Assembly (NCBI GenBank): GCA_003235365.1
Contig: QJWJ01000491.1
Span: 1-58,953, forward strand
Origin: Deltaproteobacteria bacterium
GTDB lineage: Bacteria > Myxococcota_A > Polyangia > Polyangiales > Polyangiaceae
Length of the DNA stretch: 58,953 nucleotides
Reading direction: 5' to 3'
This document shows, piece after piece, positions 32,678 through 41,507 of the stretch. The position numbers and the translations under genes were made by a program. A model generated the notes under the pieces. That model saw only the letters and a program-made list of their open reading frames with translations, was not told where the DNA came from and ran no database searches. Position 1 is the first letter of the stretch. The number at the start of each line of letters is the position of its first letter.

Positions 32678-33304
32678 TCAGGAGGCGGGGGCGTACTCGG
32701 CGTTGTTGGCTGCGCCGAGCAACGACTCGAGGCGGCAGCGGATCTTGTGCTTCTTGGAATACACCGTCTTGATACTGATCCCCATCTGCTCGGCAACCTG
32801 TTCGGGCTCGAGCCCCTCTTCGAAGTAGAGTGCCACGAACTCTCTGTCCTTCTCCGAAAACCCGGTGAGCAGGCTCTCGACGAACTGGACGTTCTCGCGC
32901 ACCGCACAGATGTCGAACGGGCTCGGAGCCGGGCTCGATGGCGGCGACTGCTCGGTATCGTCGGTGCGCGGGTCACGCCGACGGGTCCTGAGGAAGTCGT
33001 AGGCGGCGTGCGTCGCCAACATGCCCAACCACGTGCTCAGGCGCGTACCGCGTTCGGGGTCGAAAGAGCGCAACTTGCGCTTGTCGCCCTTGAGTAGTTG
33101 CAGACAGAGGATCGAGTACACCTCGCGGCAGTCCTCGTCGGTCGTCACGCCTCCGAAACGACTCAGCACGCGCGAGATGCAGCGCTGAATGACGCGCCCG
33201 TAGCGGACCGTGAACTCGTTCCAAGCCGCGGCATCATCCTGCAGCAGGCGCTCGATCAGAGCGGGTTCGTCGGTGGCGGGCGGGGTGGTGTGAGTCTGGG
33301 GCAT
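32678..33304 (-). CDS. ECF-type RNA polymerase sigma factor
   Basis: This 208-residue sigma factor has region 2 (FTVRYGRVIQRCISRVLSRF, RLSTWLGMLATHAAYDFLR) and region 4 (LTGFSEKDREFVALYFEEGL, VAEQMGISIKTVYSKKHKIR). Region 3 is absent, and a Pro/Ser-rich linker joins the two. It directs RNA polymerase to a stress or envelope regulon. ATG 33304 is preceded by a strong AGGAG six bases upstream. No anti-sigma gene is recognisable next to it. An AT-rich patch at 33365-33410 upstream probably contains its promoter. Confidence 0.93.
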   Translation of the reverse strand: MPQTHTTPPATDEPALIERLLQDDAAAWNEFTVRYGRVIQRCISRVLSRFGGVTTDEDCREVYSILCLQLLKGDKRKLRSFDPERGTRLSTWLGMLATHAAYDFLRTRRRDPRTDDTEQSPPSSPAPSPFDICAVRENVQFVESLLTGFSEKDREFVALYFEEGLEPEQVAEQMGISIKTVYSKKHKIRCRLESLLGAANNAEYAPAS

Positions 33305-33607
33305 CGGGGTCTCCTGGGGTCGACCGAAACAGTCGTGACCAACCCAAGAGCAGCTCCCGTGCCACCGCACATATTCACATTATTTCAATTACTTACGAAC
33401 AACTTCAGGCGTAACACCGCAACGCTTTCAGGGGCGTGTGACGCCTGCCTGTGACGGTGTCCGCTTTGCCCCGAGCTCGACGCCCGAGGACCAGTCGCGA
33501 CCCGACGCCGGTCGCTCGACCAGCGACGGCCAGCGGAGGATGTACAGCTTACGCCACGCCCCGGCGGGAACTTCCCGACTCCGAAACGCGACGGCCCACG
33601 TTCCGAG
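33305..33607. other. Gap between sigma factor gene and propeller gene
   Basis: About 300 bases without a supported gene. The AT-rich patch 33365-33410 stands out in this GC-rich region and is the likely promoter area of the sigma factor gene. Confidence 0.5.
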
Positions 33608-35875
33608 TCAGCGCACGACGGCGAGCCGCGGCGCGGCTCCGAAAGCCGCCAGGTGGCCGCTCTCTTCGGCGACGTATACGTCGCAGCGCTCGTCGACACG
33701 GATCAAGTCGGGGATCAGGTCCGACGGCAGCGTGCCGAGCAGCTCTCCGTCGCGGGGTCGCATCACGTGCACCTGCTGCTGCGGGACGAACAGCGCACCA
33801 CTGCGCAGCACCGGCTCGAGGCGGCGCGGTTGATCGGCATCGGTCGAACACGAGAACACGTGCTGAAACCGCACGCGCCCGTCGGCTGCGTCGAGACCCA
33901 TGAGCACACCGCTGGCGCTGTTGACGACCAAGCAGTCGTCGACAGCGAGCCAGGCCGCGGTGTGCCCCACCAGCCCCGGCGCCTGCTCCCACAGTTTTTC
34001 ACCGCTCGTCCGGTCGTAAGCCACGGCGCCGCAGCCCTCCTGCTCCGTGGTCGGCACGATCACGACGTTCGGGGTCAGCAGCGGGGCGCGGCCAGCGACG
34101 GGTCGTTCATCCAGTTCGACTTCCCAATCGGCAGCGCCACTCCACGGATTGAAGCGATGCACGCGGGCACGTCCGCCAGGGCTGCCGCTGATCGTGAACG
34201 CACTGTCGTGATCGACGCTCACGTCGCCGGTCAGCGGCAAGCGCGTACGCAGCGACCACACCACCTCGCCGCTCACCGCGTCGAGCGCGACGAGCAACGG
34301 GTCGCCGCCAGAGACGAGAAGCAAGCGCCCGGCGCGCCGCAATCGATAGCTGCCACCGCGTTTGGCGGTGTGGCGCCAGCGCACCGCGCCGCTGACGAGA
34401 TCGATGCCCGTCACGTGGCGTTGACCTTCTACCAGCGCCAGCAACATCGGCATGCCCGGGCCGGAGATCACCGAGCCGGCGACGCTCCCGGCACTGCGCG
34501 GCGTGACGCTCAGATTGAACCGGACCTCGCCGTCGTCGAGACGATGACAACGCAGCTGACCATCGGGCTCGATGCGGACGAGCCCCGCCGGGGTAACGAC
34601 GCACGCGGCCGGTCGCGTGCTGCGCTTCCAAATCATTTCGCCAGTCGAGCGACGCAGACACGCCGTCTCTTGTGCACCGCCCACCATCAGCTGATCGCCG
34701 CACAGGAACGTCGCGCGCAGATCGATCTGTGGCACGCTGGCCACCCAACGCGGCATGAAGCGCATCTTGGGGCCCGTCTCCCAAATCCCCACGGCGCGGC
34801 GCAGCTTGGGCACGAACCGTCGGTAGCTGTCCGGGCGCGGGTTGGCGACGGATTCGTCATCACCGATGGATTGCAGCTGATCACGCAGTTGCGCACTGCG
34901 CTGGCGCAGATTGCACAGGCGCAGGTTGCGGTTCTGCTCTGGATCGCACTCGCAAATCGCGTCGGCGACCCGATCGGCGAAACCCAACACCAGAGCAGCG
35001 AACTGGTCGCACTCGATGCGGTGGGTGCGCGTTCGCGCCGTGGCGCCGGTGCTGACCACCGTCAATTCGATCGGAGCCTCTCCCGGACCGCGCCGTAAAC
35101 CGAGCCGGCCGCAGCCGAGTTGCACTCGGCGAAAGGTCGGGCGCGCGCTGCGCCACGACTCGACGGTACAGTCGGCCAGCGCCACCAGCCGCTCGACGTC
35201 CAAGAACAGTTGGGACTGACCGACGTAACGCGTTGCCTTACCGATACCCAAGCGCAGTTGCCCTTCGGCCAGAAGCGAAAGCAAGTCCGCCCGCTCGAGA
35301 TCACTGGCGGAGGCAGCGCCACTGGTCACCCTCAGCGGCACGGTCGCTTCCAGCCGCAAGTCGCCCACGCGGTGCTCGATTCGCACGTCGCGCCGTTCGA
35401 CCCGTGGACAGCGAGTGGGCATTCGCAGGGCGATCAACGCGTCGGTGGCGGTCTTGAGACCGAGTCGAACCGGGGTAGGCAGCACGCCGCTGCCTTTGCT
35501 CGCGCGCTCCAGCGCCTTGAGCAGCGCCGCCTGAAACAGACGCGTCGGGACGCGGCGAGCGTGCGTGGCGACGCTCGGCACGGGTCCGGGACAGAAGACC
35601 GACAACAGCAGGTCTTCCCCATCGCACTCGAGGCCGATTTCCCACGCCTCGTTGCCGGAATGCAGTGGCACGGTTGCGCGCTTGCGCGTCGAGCTGACGG
35701 CGGTGAGTGTCGCGAAAGCCAGGTCCATCAAGAAGTCGAGCGCCTGGCCTTCGCCGACGCGCGCGGTGATGTTCACGCCTTCGACCACCACGTCGAGCAC
35801 CCCGTGCAGCGAGGCCAACGCGGGACTGGGTGCAGAATCTGGCCTGGGTCGAACGACGACGTGCAACGCGGTCAT
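33608..35875 (-). CDS. PQQ-type beta-propeller repeat protein, cytoplasmic
   Basis: This 755-residue protein has about 400 residues of uncharacterised N-terminal sequence. A C-terminal eight-bladed propeller of the PQQ/BamB type follows (about 400-750), shown by repeats such as STGEMIWKRS, VSGAVRWRH, VSGEVVWSLR, TSGEKLWEQ and ADGRVRFQH. There is no signal peptide or lipobox, so unlike BamB or quinoprotein dehydrogenases it should stay in the cytoplasm. No catalytic residues for PQQ chemistry are evident. Such propellers usually bind proteins. Its gene lies upstream of, and is co-oriented with, the sigma factor gene; a link is possible but unproved. Confidence 0.8.
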   Translation of the reverse strand: MTALHVVVRPRPDSAPSPALASLHGVLDVVVEGVNITARVGEGQALDFLMDLAFATLTAVSSTRKRATVPLHSGNEAWEIGLECDGEDLLLSVFCPGPVPSVATHARRVPTRLFQAALLKALERASKGSGVLPTPVRLGLKTATDALIALRMPTRCPRVERRDVRIEHRVGDLRLEATVPLRVTSGAASASDLERADLLSLLAEGQLRLGIGKATRYVGQSQLFLDVERLVALADCTVESWRSARPTFRRVQLGCGRLGLRRGPGEAPIELTVVSTGATARTRTHRIECDQFAALVLGFADRVADAICECDPEQNRNLRLCNLRQRSAQLRDQLQSIGDDESVANPRPDSYRRFVPKLRRAVGIWETGPKMRFMPRWVASVPQIDLRATFLCGDQLMVGGAQETACLRRSTGEMIWKRSTRPAACVVTPAGLVRIEPDGQLRCHRLDDGEVRFNLSVTPRSAGSVAGSVISGPGMPMLLALVEGQRHVTGIDLVSGAVRWRHTAKRGGSYRLRRAGRLLLVSGGDPLLVALDAVSGEVVWSLRTRLPLTGDVSVDHDSAFTISGSPGGRARVHRFNPWSGAADWEVELDERPVAGRAPLLTPNVVIVPTTEQEGCGAVAYDRTSGEKLWEQAPGLVGHTAAWLAVDDCLVVNSASGVLMGLDAADGRVRFQHVFSCSTDADQPRRLEPVLRSGALFVPQQQVHVMRPRDGELLGTLPSDLIPDLIRVDERCDVYVAEESGHLAAFGAAPRLAVVR

Positions 35876-36325
35876 GGCTTCGCCATCCTACGGAGTTGCG
35901 CCCACATTCAGAACTTTTGGGCACGAATAGCCGAAGTGTGGACAAGTGTGGGGTGCAGCGAGTAGGGGCGGCGGCGCCCGCTGGGAGCGTTCGCACCGCG
36001 TGAAACGCCCGCACTACGTGGCCCAACGCGCTGACCGCACAGCCCCGCCTTTCGTCGCTCCCTGCTCTCGGCCTTCTGAGGTGCTGACGGAGACTCTCTG
36101 GGACCACGCGACAAATGAGCGCAGCGGCGTCTCATCGACGCATTTCAGCCCCCGGGCGGGGTTGCCTCAGCGGGCAGCCGGCCGTGGAGTCCGTCTTGCG
36201 CCGCCTTCCTCGACTCAAACCAGAGCCGCAGCGACGAAAGACGTCGCCAAGCGGCACGGGATGTTACACTGTCGGTTGGCTCTGCGTTTGGGACTCTACG
36301 GAACCCTTACGGTAATCGGCAACCA
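35876..36325. other. Upstream region of rpoN
   Basis: These 450 bases separate the minus-strand propeller gene from rpoN and must hold both promoters. TTACACT (about 36264-36270) is a candidate -10 box for rpoN. No gene is supported. The lptB gene that often precedes rpoN is not here. Confidence 0.5.
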
Positions 36326-37843
36326 ATGGAACTGAAACAGCAACTGAAGCTCTCGCAGCAGCTGGTGATGACCCCCCAGCTGCAACAAGCGATCCGTTTG
36401 CTTCAGCTTTCGCGCCTCGAGCTCCTCGATGAAGTCCGCAAGGAGCTGGACGGCAACCCGATACTGACCGACGAGGAACCCGACGCACGCAAGTCGCGTG
36501 CCGCCGAAGAGAATGGGGGTGTTGCCTCGGTGCGACCGGAACCGGGGGAATCGGAGGCCCGCGCCGAGCGCGAAGACCACCGCCCCACGGCGGAGGGCCG
36601 TGAAACAGCGACGGCGACCAAGGAAGTCGACTGGGAGAAGTTCCTCGAGAACAGCAGCCAGCAGCAGTCCGGCGCGCCCAAGGGTCCAACGGGGTTCGAT
36701 GAGCTACCTCCGATAGAGCAGAGTCTGACGCGCCCGGGGTCGCTCCAGGACCACCTGCTGTGGCAGCTGCAGCTGGGAGATTTCACGGACGTCGAGCGTC
36801 GTTTCGGCGAGTTGGTGATCGGCAACCTGGACGACAACGGCTTCTTGGATCTGAAGGGTGTCGAGCGCCCCGACGGTACGCGCACACCCGATCTGACGAT
36901 CGACGATCTAGCCGACGAAGCCGAGCTGCACCGCGACGACGCGCCGCTCGTGCTCGAGATGATTCAGAACTTCGATCCGCTCGGTGTCGCAGCTCGGGAT
37001 CTGCAGGAGTGCCTGCTGATCCAGGCGCGAGTGCTGGGCTTCGACGAGATCGAGATGCAGATCCTCGAACGGCACATGGGCAACCTGGAGCGCCGCAACT
37101 ACCAGGCCATCGCCCGCGACTTGAAGATCCCGGTCGAGGAGGTTTACGAAGCGGCCAAGGAGATCCAGAAGCTCGAGAGCCGGCCCGCCCGCAACTTCAC
37201 CGACCAGGACGAGCGCAGCATCGGCATCACCCCCGACGTGTTCGTGATCAAGGACGGCGAGGAGTTCGTCGTGATGGACAACGACCGGGGCTTGCAACGC
37301 CTGCACATCAACGAGGCGCTGACTCAAAAGCTGCTCAAGGACCCTTCGGCAAAAGACTTCGTGGGCGAGAAGCTCAAAAACGCCCAGTGGCTGATCCGCG
37401 CCATCGAACAACGGCGCAAGACCATCATTCGCGTCACCGAGTGCATCGTCGAAAAGCAACGAGATTTCTTCGAACACGGTGTCGAGCACCTCAAACCGAT
37501 GATTCTGCGAGACGTCGCCGAAGCGGTGAACATGCACGAATCGACGATCTCGCGAGTGACGACCAACAAGTACGTACACACCCCCCGCGGCTTGTTCGAG
37601 CTGAAGTACTTCTTCAACTCGAGCATTCGGCGCGTTGCTGACGAGGACATCGCCAGCGAGAGCGTCAAGCAGGCAATCAAGAAGATCGTGGACGAGGAGG
37701 ACAAGAAGAACCCGTACAGCGATCAGGCGATCGTGAAATTCCTCGAAGACTCATCGGGGATCAAGATTGCACGCCGTACGGTCGCCAAGTACCGCGAGAT
37801 GCTCGGTATCCTTTCGTCGTCCAAACGCAAAAAACTGTTCTGA
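36326..37843 (+). CDS. rpoN: RNA polymerase sigma-54 factor
   Basis: This 505-residue alternative sigma factor recognises -24/-12 promoters and needs AAA+ enhancer-binding activators. Region I (MELKQQLKLSQQLVMTPQLQ) is the activator-contact segment. An acidic linker (about 50-110) follows, then the core-binding domain and the helix-turn-helix (LRDVAEAVNMHESTISRVTT). The RpoN box is ARRTVAKYREML near the C-terminus. All key parts are intact. Myxobacteria use sigma-54 heavily for development and motility. hpf follows, as in many proteobacteria. Confidence 0.98.
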   Translation: MELKQQLKLSQQLVMTPQLQQAIRLLQLSRLELLDEVRKELDGNPILTDEEPDARKSRAAEENGGVASVRPEPGESEARAEREDHRPTAEGRETATATKEVDWEKFLENSSQQQSGAPKGPTGFDELPPIEQSLTRPGSLQDHLLWQLQLGDFTDVERRFGELVIGNLDDNGFLDLKGVERPDGTRTPDLTIDDLADEAELHRDDAPLVLEMIQNFDPLGVAARDLQECLLIQARVLGFDEIEMQILERHMGNLERRNYQAIARDLKIPVEEVYEAAKEIQKLESRPARNFTDQDERSIGITPDVFVIKDGEEFVVMDNDRGLQRLHINEALTQKLLKDPSAKDFVGEKLKNAQWLIRAIEQRRKTIIRVTECIVEKQRDFFEHGVEHLKPMILRDVAEAVNMHESTISRVTTNKYVHTPRGLFELKYFFNSSIRRVADEDIASESVKQAIKKIVDEEDKKNPYSDQAIVKFLEDSSGIKIARRTVAKYREMLGILSSSKRKKLF

Positions 37844-37984
37844 ACGCCGCCGCTGGTCACACGGATCATGCAGTCACACGGACCATACAGTGGCTGACCC
37901 AGCGGCTAACCCTGGCTCGCCTCACGCCACAACAACTCATCAGGCGCGGCAAATGCGAGGCTCATTTGCCCAAAGGAAATCAGC

Positions 37985-38326
37985 ATGAACATCACCATCA
38001 CGTTCCGCCATCTCGAAGCAACCGATTCGATCAAGGCCTACGCGAGCGACAAAGCATCGAAATTGCAGAAATTCCTCAAGCAACCGATGACCGTGAAGGT
38101 GACCCTTTCGCTGGAGAAGCACGAACACGTCGCAGAAATCCAGTTATCTAGCGGAAGTGAACACCTCGAGGCAAAAGAGGCCTCGAGTGACATGTATGCA
38201 TCCATCGACCGATGCATCGACAAGCTCGAGCGACAGATCAATTCGTCCAAAGGTGCTCACGAAAGCAAGCGACGCCGCGGAGGCGACACCGTACGCGGCG
38301 CGGTCCCCGAAGAGCCCGAAGGCTGA
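37985..38326 (+). CDS. hpf: Ribosome hibernation promoting factor, short form
   Basis: This 113-residue HPF/YfiA protein binds the 30S decoding centre and promotes ribosome dimerisation or silencing in stationary phase. It has NITITFRHLEATDSIKAYA at the N-terminus and the conserved basic helix DRCIDKLERQINSSK. A short Arg/Gly-rich tail replaces the dimerisation domain of long HPF. The rpoN-hpf-ptsN order matches the classic rpoN cluster. GGAAA lies before ATG 37985 as a weak ribosome binding site. Confidence 0.95.
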   Translation: MNITITFRHLEATDSIKAYASDKASKLQKFLKQPMTVKVTLSLEKHEHVAEIQLSSGSEHLEAKEASSDMYASIDRCIDKLERQINSSKGAHESKRRRGGDTVRGAVPEEPEG

Positions 38327-38646
38327 ACACGAGCAGCGGCGTCCCTCGGCCCCGGGTCGGGGCACGAGGGGCACCGAATGCTGACGCCGTCCGTTCGCTG
38401 GCTGTTTTGATGATTGCGCGACCAAACCATCGAAAACCAGCGAACGAGTGAGCGGCGAACCCGGGGATGCGAACGGCAAGCCGTAGTACGAGCCTGGCTC
38501 GCCCACGAGACGGGACCGTTGCGACACGGTAACGGTACGCCCAATCGCTGGACGGCGCAGCGCGACTGTACAGTGGGCGAACCTGCGTTTCGTCATCTCG
38601 TCCCTTGCAGTAGTCAGCCCACGGTCGACGCGGTACAACAGCCGCG
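38327..38646. other. Intergenic region hpf-ptsN with two inverted repeats
   Basis: This 320-base gap has no supported gene but two hairpin-forming sequences. One is at 38343-38370 (CCCTCG/CGAGGG outer and CCCC/GGGG inner arms), a possible hpf terminator without a T-run. The other is the long imperfect repeat at 38392-38446, listed separately. Confidence 0.6.
38392..38446. repeat. Long imperfect inverted repeat between hpf and ptsN
   Basis: The arms CGTTCGCTGG (38392-38401) and CCAGCGAACG (38437-38446) pair perfectly. Pairing continues inward through TTTT/AAAA and ATG/CAT with small bulges, leaving a loop of about 13 bases. It could be a processing site, attenuator or factor-dependent terminator. 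Confidence 0.6.
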
Positions 38647-39117
38647 ATGCGCGTGTCCGATACCCTGACGCCCGACCGAGTCGTGGTCCTCGAGTCCAAT
38701 GCTGGGCTGAGCAAACACGCGATACTCAGACAGTTGGCCGAACTGCTCGCCGCGCCAGCACATTCGGACGCCGACGTGCTGCTCGAACGGCTCGTCGCGC
38801 GCGAAGATCTGCAGAGCACGGGCATCGGGCAAGGTGTCGCGGTTCCCCACACGTCGATTCCATCGTTGAACCAGCAGTTGGCCGCGTTGCTGATCGTCCC
38901 CTCCGGCGTCGCCTTCGAAGCCATCGACGGGCAGCCGGTCAATCTGATCATGGGGGTTCTGGGACCATCTGCGGCGGCTGGCAGTCACCTGAAGTTCCTG
39001 GCGCGTGTCTCGCGGCTGTTTCGCAACACGGCAACCCGCAGGGCTTTGCTGGACTCACTCAACGGGGGGCAAGCGCTGCAGCAACTGCAGCTCGCTGAAG
39101 GTCCGGGGGACGCGTGA
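38647..39117 (+). CDS. ptsN: PTS fructose/nitrogen-type IIA protein
   Basis: This 156-residue EIIA domain of the PtsN type carries the phospho-acceptor His68 in GVAVPHTSI, with LLERLVAREDLQSTGIG just before it. It normally receives phosphate from HPr and controls potassium transport, sigma-54 dependent genes or other targets rather than sugar uptake. It is followed in a GTGA overlap by hprK and then rapZ, HPr and enzyme I, so the whole regulatory PTS is encoded together. Confidence 0.94.
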   Translation: MRVSDTLTPDRVVVLESNAGLSKHAILRQLAELLAAPAHSDADVLLERLVAREDLQSTGIGQGVAVPHTSIPSLNQQLAALLIVPSGVAFEAIDGQPVNLIMGVLGPSAAAGSHLKFLARVSRLFRNTATRRALLDSLNGGQALQQLQLAEGPGDA

Positions 39118-40220
39118 GCGACGAACATCGGCCCGTCACGCCCAGCATCACCGTCGGGGAGTTGTTGGTCGACCCGGCGTTGGGGCTTTCGGTACAGCTG
39201 CTGACCGGCTCCGAGGGCCTGCGCCGCCGCATCGACCATTCACGGATTCAGAAGTCGGGGTTGGCGATGGTCGGGCACCTGCACGGACTGGTGCCGACGC
39301 GCGTACAGATCCTCGGGGAGACGGAACTGAGCTTCGTCGAATCACTGTCGGACGAAGGGCGAGCCAAAGCGGCTCATGATCTGTTCTCCTTGGAGCTCGC
39401 GTGCGTCATGGTAACCCGCGGTGTAGAACCACCACCCGAGTTCGTCGAACGCGCGACCGCCACGCACACGCCGTTGGTGGTGACCAATGCACGCAGCAGC
39501 GTCGCGATCGGCGCCATTCATGCACTGTTGGACGAGCGTCTCGCGCCGCGCACGCGTATTCACGGCGTGCTAGTCGACGTCTTCGAGGTCGGTATCTTGC
39601 TGCTCGGCAAGAGCGGTGTCGGCAAGAGCGAGGTGGCGTTGGAACTGGTGATGCGCGGGCACAAACTCGTCGCCGACGACGTCGTCGAGTGCGACTATCG
39701 CCCGCCCGGAATGGTCTTCGCTGAACCGGCGGAGCCGCTGCGTCATCACATCGAAGTGCGCGGCCTGGGCATCCTCAACATCCGCGATCTTTTCGGCGTC
39801 ACCGCCATCCGCGAACGCAAACGCATCGATCTGGTCGTGCGCCTCGAGACGACCGAGGACGAGAGCAAGTTCGACCGACTCGGCCACCGGGGGCGACTCA
39901 AGGAAGTTCTGTCGGTACCACTTCCCGAGATCGTCATCCCGGTACGCCCGGGACGCAACGTGAGCGACATCATCGAGATTGCCGCGCGCGATGAACTCTT
40001 GCGCCGGGCTGGTGTGGACGCCTCCAGCCGCTTCATCGAAAACATCGATTCGACCCTCAGCAATGGTCACACTCACCACCGGCCATCGGTCGCTCCGGAG
40101 TCGGTGGTGGGGCGAACCCGCGGCGGCACTGGCCGGCAATTCGGCGAAAGCAGCGTCCCTCCACCGCTGGATGCCCCTCGCACCCGCGGGCCGAATCGCA
40201 GAAGGTTGGACGATGACTGA
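39114..40220 (+). CDS. hprK: HPr kinase/phosphorylase
   Basis: HprK phosphorylates and dephosphorylates a serine of HPr, tying PTS state to carbon status. The Walker A motif LLGKSGVGKSEVAL (about 164-175) and the HprK signature EVRGLGILNI are intact, with the acidic catalytic segment VADDVVECDYR. The 368-residue protein has a C-terminal extension of about 50 Arg/Pro/Gly-rich residues beyond the usual end. It starts at GTG 39114 within the ptsN stop and overlaps rapZ by eight bases. The HPr encoded nearby keeps the target serine. Confidence 0.96.
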   Translation: MSDEHRPVTPSITVGELLVDPALGLSVQLLTGSEGLRRRIDHSRIQKSGLAMVGHLHGLVPTRVQILGETELSFVESLSDEGRAKAAHDLFSLELACVMVTRGVEPPPEFVERATATHTPLVVTNARSSVAIGAIHALLDERLAPRTRIHGVLVDVFEVGILLLGKSGVGKSEVALELVMRGHKLVADDVVECDYRPPGMVFAEPAEPLRHHIEVRGLGILNIRDLFGVTAIRERKRIDLVVRLETTEDESKFDRLGHRGRLKEVLSVPLPEIVIPVRPGRNVSDIIEIAARDELLRRAGVDASSRFIENIDSTLSNGHTHHRPSVAPESVVGRTRGGTGRQFGESSVPPPLDAPRTRGPNRRRLDDD

Positions 40221-41196
40221 ACACGCCGGTGAGTCTCATGACGGGGAAGCGCGCGGCTCCGTGGTCGTGGTCACTGGTCTGAGCGGTGCCGGTCGCAGCA
40301 CCGCACTCAGCGCCCTCGAGGACCTCGGTTTCTACTGCGTCGACAACCTGCCGCCGAGCGCGTTCGCCCCGTGCTTGGAGGCGTGTGCACGCGACCGCCT
40401 TCAGCGTGTGGCGATCGGTATCGACGTCCGCGTCAGAGCTTTCTTGGACGGCACGCTCGCGGCCATCGACGAAGTGCGCCGGGACGACAGTCGCTCGTTT
40501 CAGCTGCTGTTTCTCGATGCTTCCGACGCGACGTTGCAAGCACGCTTCAGCGCGACCCGCCGCCCCCATCCGCTGCGTGCTCAAGAACCCGACGGATCGA
40601 TTGGCGTGTTGGACGGCATCCAGATCGAGCGCCAGCGCCTGGCCCCGTTGCGTGCCAACGCGTCAGTCGTCATCGACACCAGCTCGCTCACCGTGCACGA
40701 GTTGCGTCACCGCATCATCGAACTGTTTCGAGATGGTGACAGCAAAAGCCGGGGCATGGTGACGCGCTTCGTGTCCTTCGGCTTCAAGTACGGTGCCCCG
40801 AGCGACGTCGACATGATGTTCGACGTGCGCTTCTTGCACAATCCGTACTTCATCCCCAGCCTGCGTCCGTTCTCGGGCTTGGACGAACCCGTGCGTGATT
40901 TCGTCCGCGACAACCCCATCGCACAGAGCTTCGTCGAACAGACCGAGCAGTTGCTGTCGTTCTTGCTCCCGCAGTACCAGAAGGAGGGCAAGAGCTACTT
41001 CACGGTGGGCATCGGGTGTACGGGCGGGCGACACCGGTCGGTCGCGACCGCAGAGTGGCTCGGGGAGCGGCTCAGCGCGCGTCACGGCGTCGCACTCAAG
41101 GTCGAACATCGTGACATCTCCCGTTTTCGGTCGGACGGGGAGCCCTCGTCCACCACCAATCCGGACGGGGGCAGCGAGGGAGGAGGCAAGCTGTGA
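40213..41196 (+). CDS. rapZ: RNase adaptor/nucleotide-binding protein RapZ
   Basis: The 327-residue protein belongs to the RapZ (YvcJ) family. In E. coli RapZ presents the sRNA GlmZ to RNase E and thereby controls glucosamine-6-phosphate synthase; the role in myxobacteria is not known. Family motifs include LEDLGFYCVDNLPP, GFKYGAPSDVDMMFDVRFLHNP and the C-terminal FTVGIGCTGGRHRSV. The P-loop reads GLSGAGRSTAL, with Arg in place of the usual Walker A lysine, a variant also seen in actinobacterial homologues. The C-terminus carries about 25 extra Gly/Ser-rich residues. It overlaps both hprK and the HPr gene. Confidence 0.95.
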   Translation: MTEHAGESHDGEARGSVVVVTGLSGAGRSTALSALEDLGFYCVDNLPPSAFAPCLEACARDRLQRVAIGIDVRVRAFLDGTLAAIDEVRRDDSRSFQLLFLDASDATLQARFSATRRPHPLRAQEPDGSIGVLDGIQIERQRLAPLRANASVVIDTSSLTVHELRHRIIELFRDGDSKSRGMVTRFVSFGFKYGAPSDVDMMFDVRFLHNPYFIPSLRPFSGLDEPVRDFVRDNPIAQSFVEQTEQLLSFLLPQYQKEGKSYFTVGIGCTGGRHRSVATAEWLGERLSARHGVALKVEHRDISRFRSDGEPSSTTNPDGGSEGGGKL

Positions 41197-41501
41197 GTGA
41201 GGGGAGTGGGCCGGACGACGCCGCGACAGACGTCCGATTCGGCGAGTTCGAGGTCGTAAACCGCAAAGGACTACACGCTCGGGCCGCGGCGATGCTCGCC
41301 CAGACTGCGTCGCGCTTCGCGTGCGAGATCACCGTGGCGCGCGAGGACCAACGCGCCAACGCAAAGAGCGTGATGGGCGTGCTGCTGCTGTGCGGCAGTC
41401 AAGGCACACGCATCTCCGTCGAGGCTGAAGGAGCCGACGCCGAACAGGCAATGGCGACGTTGCAAGCCCTGTTTGCGTCGGGCTTCGGTGAACAGGACTG
41501 A
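41193..41501 (+). CDS. ptsH: Phosphocarrier protein HPr
   Basis: This 102-residue HPr has phospho-acceptor His28 in RKGLHARAAAML and the regulatory serine (about 59) in ANAKSVMGVLLL, which HprK can phosphorylate. It relays phosphate from enzyme I to PtsN. An extra N-terminal segment of about 13 acidic residues precedes the usual start; GTG 41193 overlaps the rapZ stop as GTGA. Enzyme I begins six bases after its stop. Confidence 0.96.
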   Translation: MSEGSGPDDAATDVRFGEFEVVNRKGLHARAAAMLAQTASRFACEITVAREDQRANAKSVMGVLLLCGSQGTRISVEAEGADAEQAMATLQALFASGFGEQD

Positions 41502-41507
41502 AACGCC

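Noticed and set aside
30231..32828. 865-codon open frame on the plus strand
   Set aside because: It is a GC-driven shadow of the minus-strand M16-like gene and guaA end: Arg/Gln/Gly-rich, without family motifs.
33305..33607. Anti-sigma factor gene next to the ECF sigma factor
   Set aside because: Frames on both sides lack a membrane span or zinc-binding anti-sigma motif.
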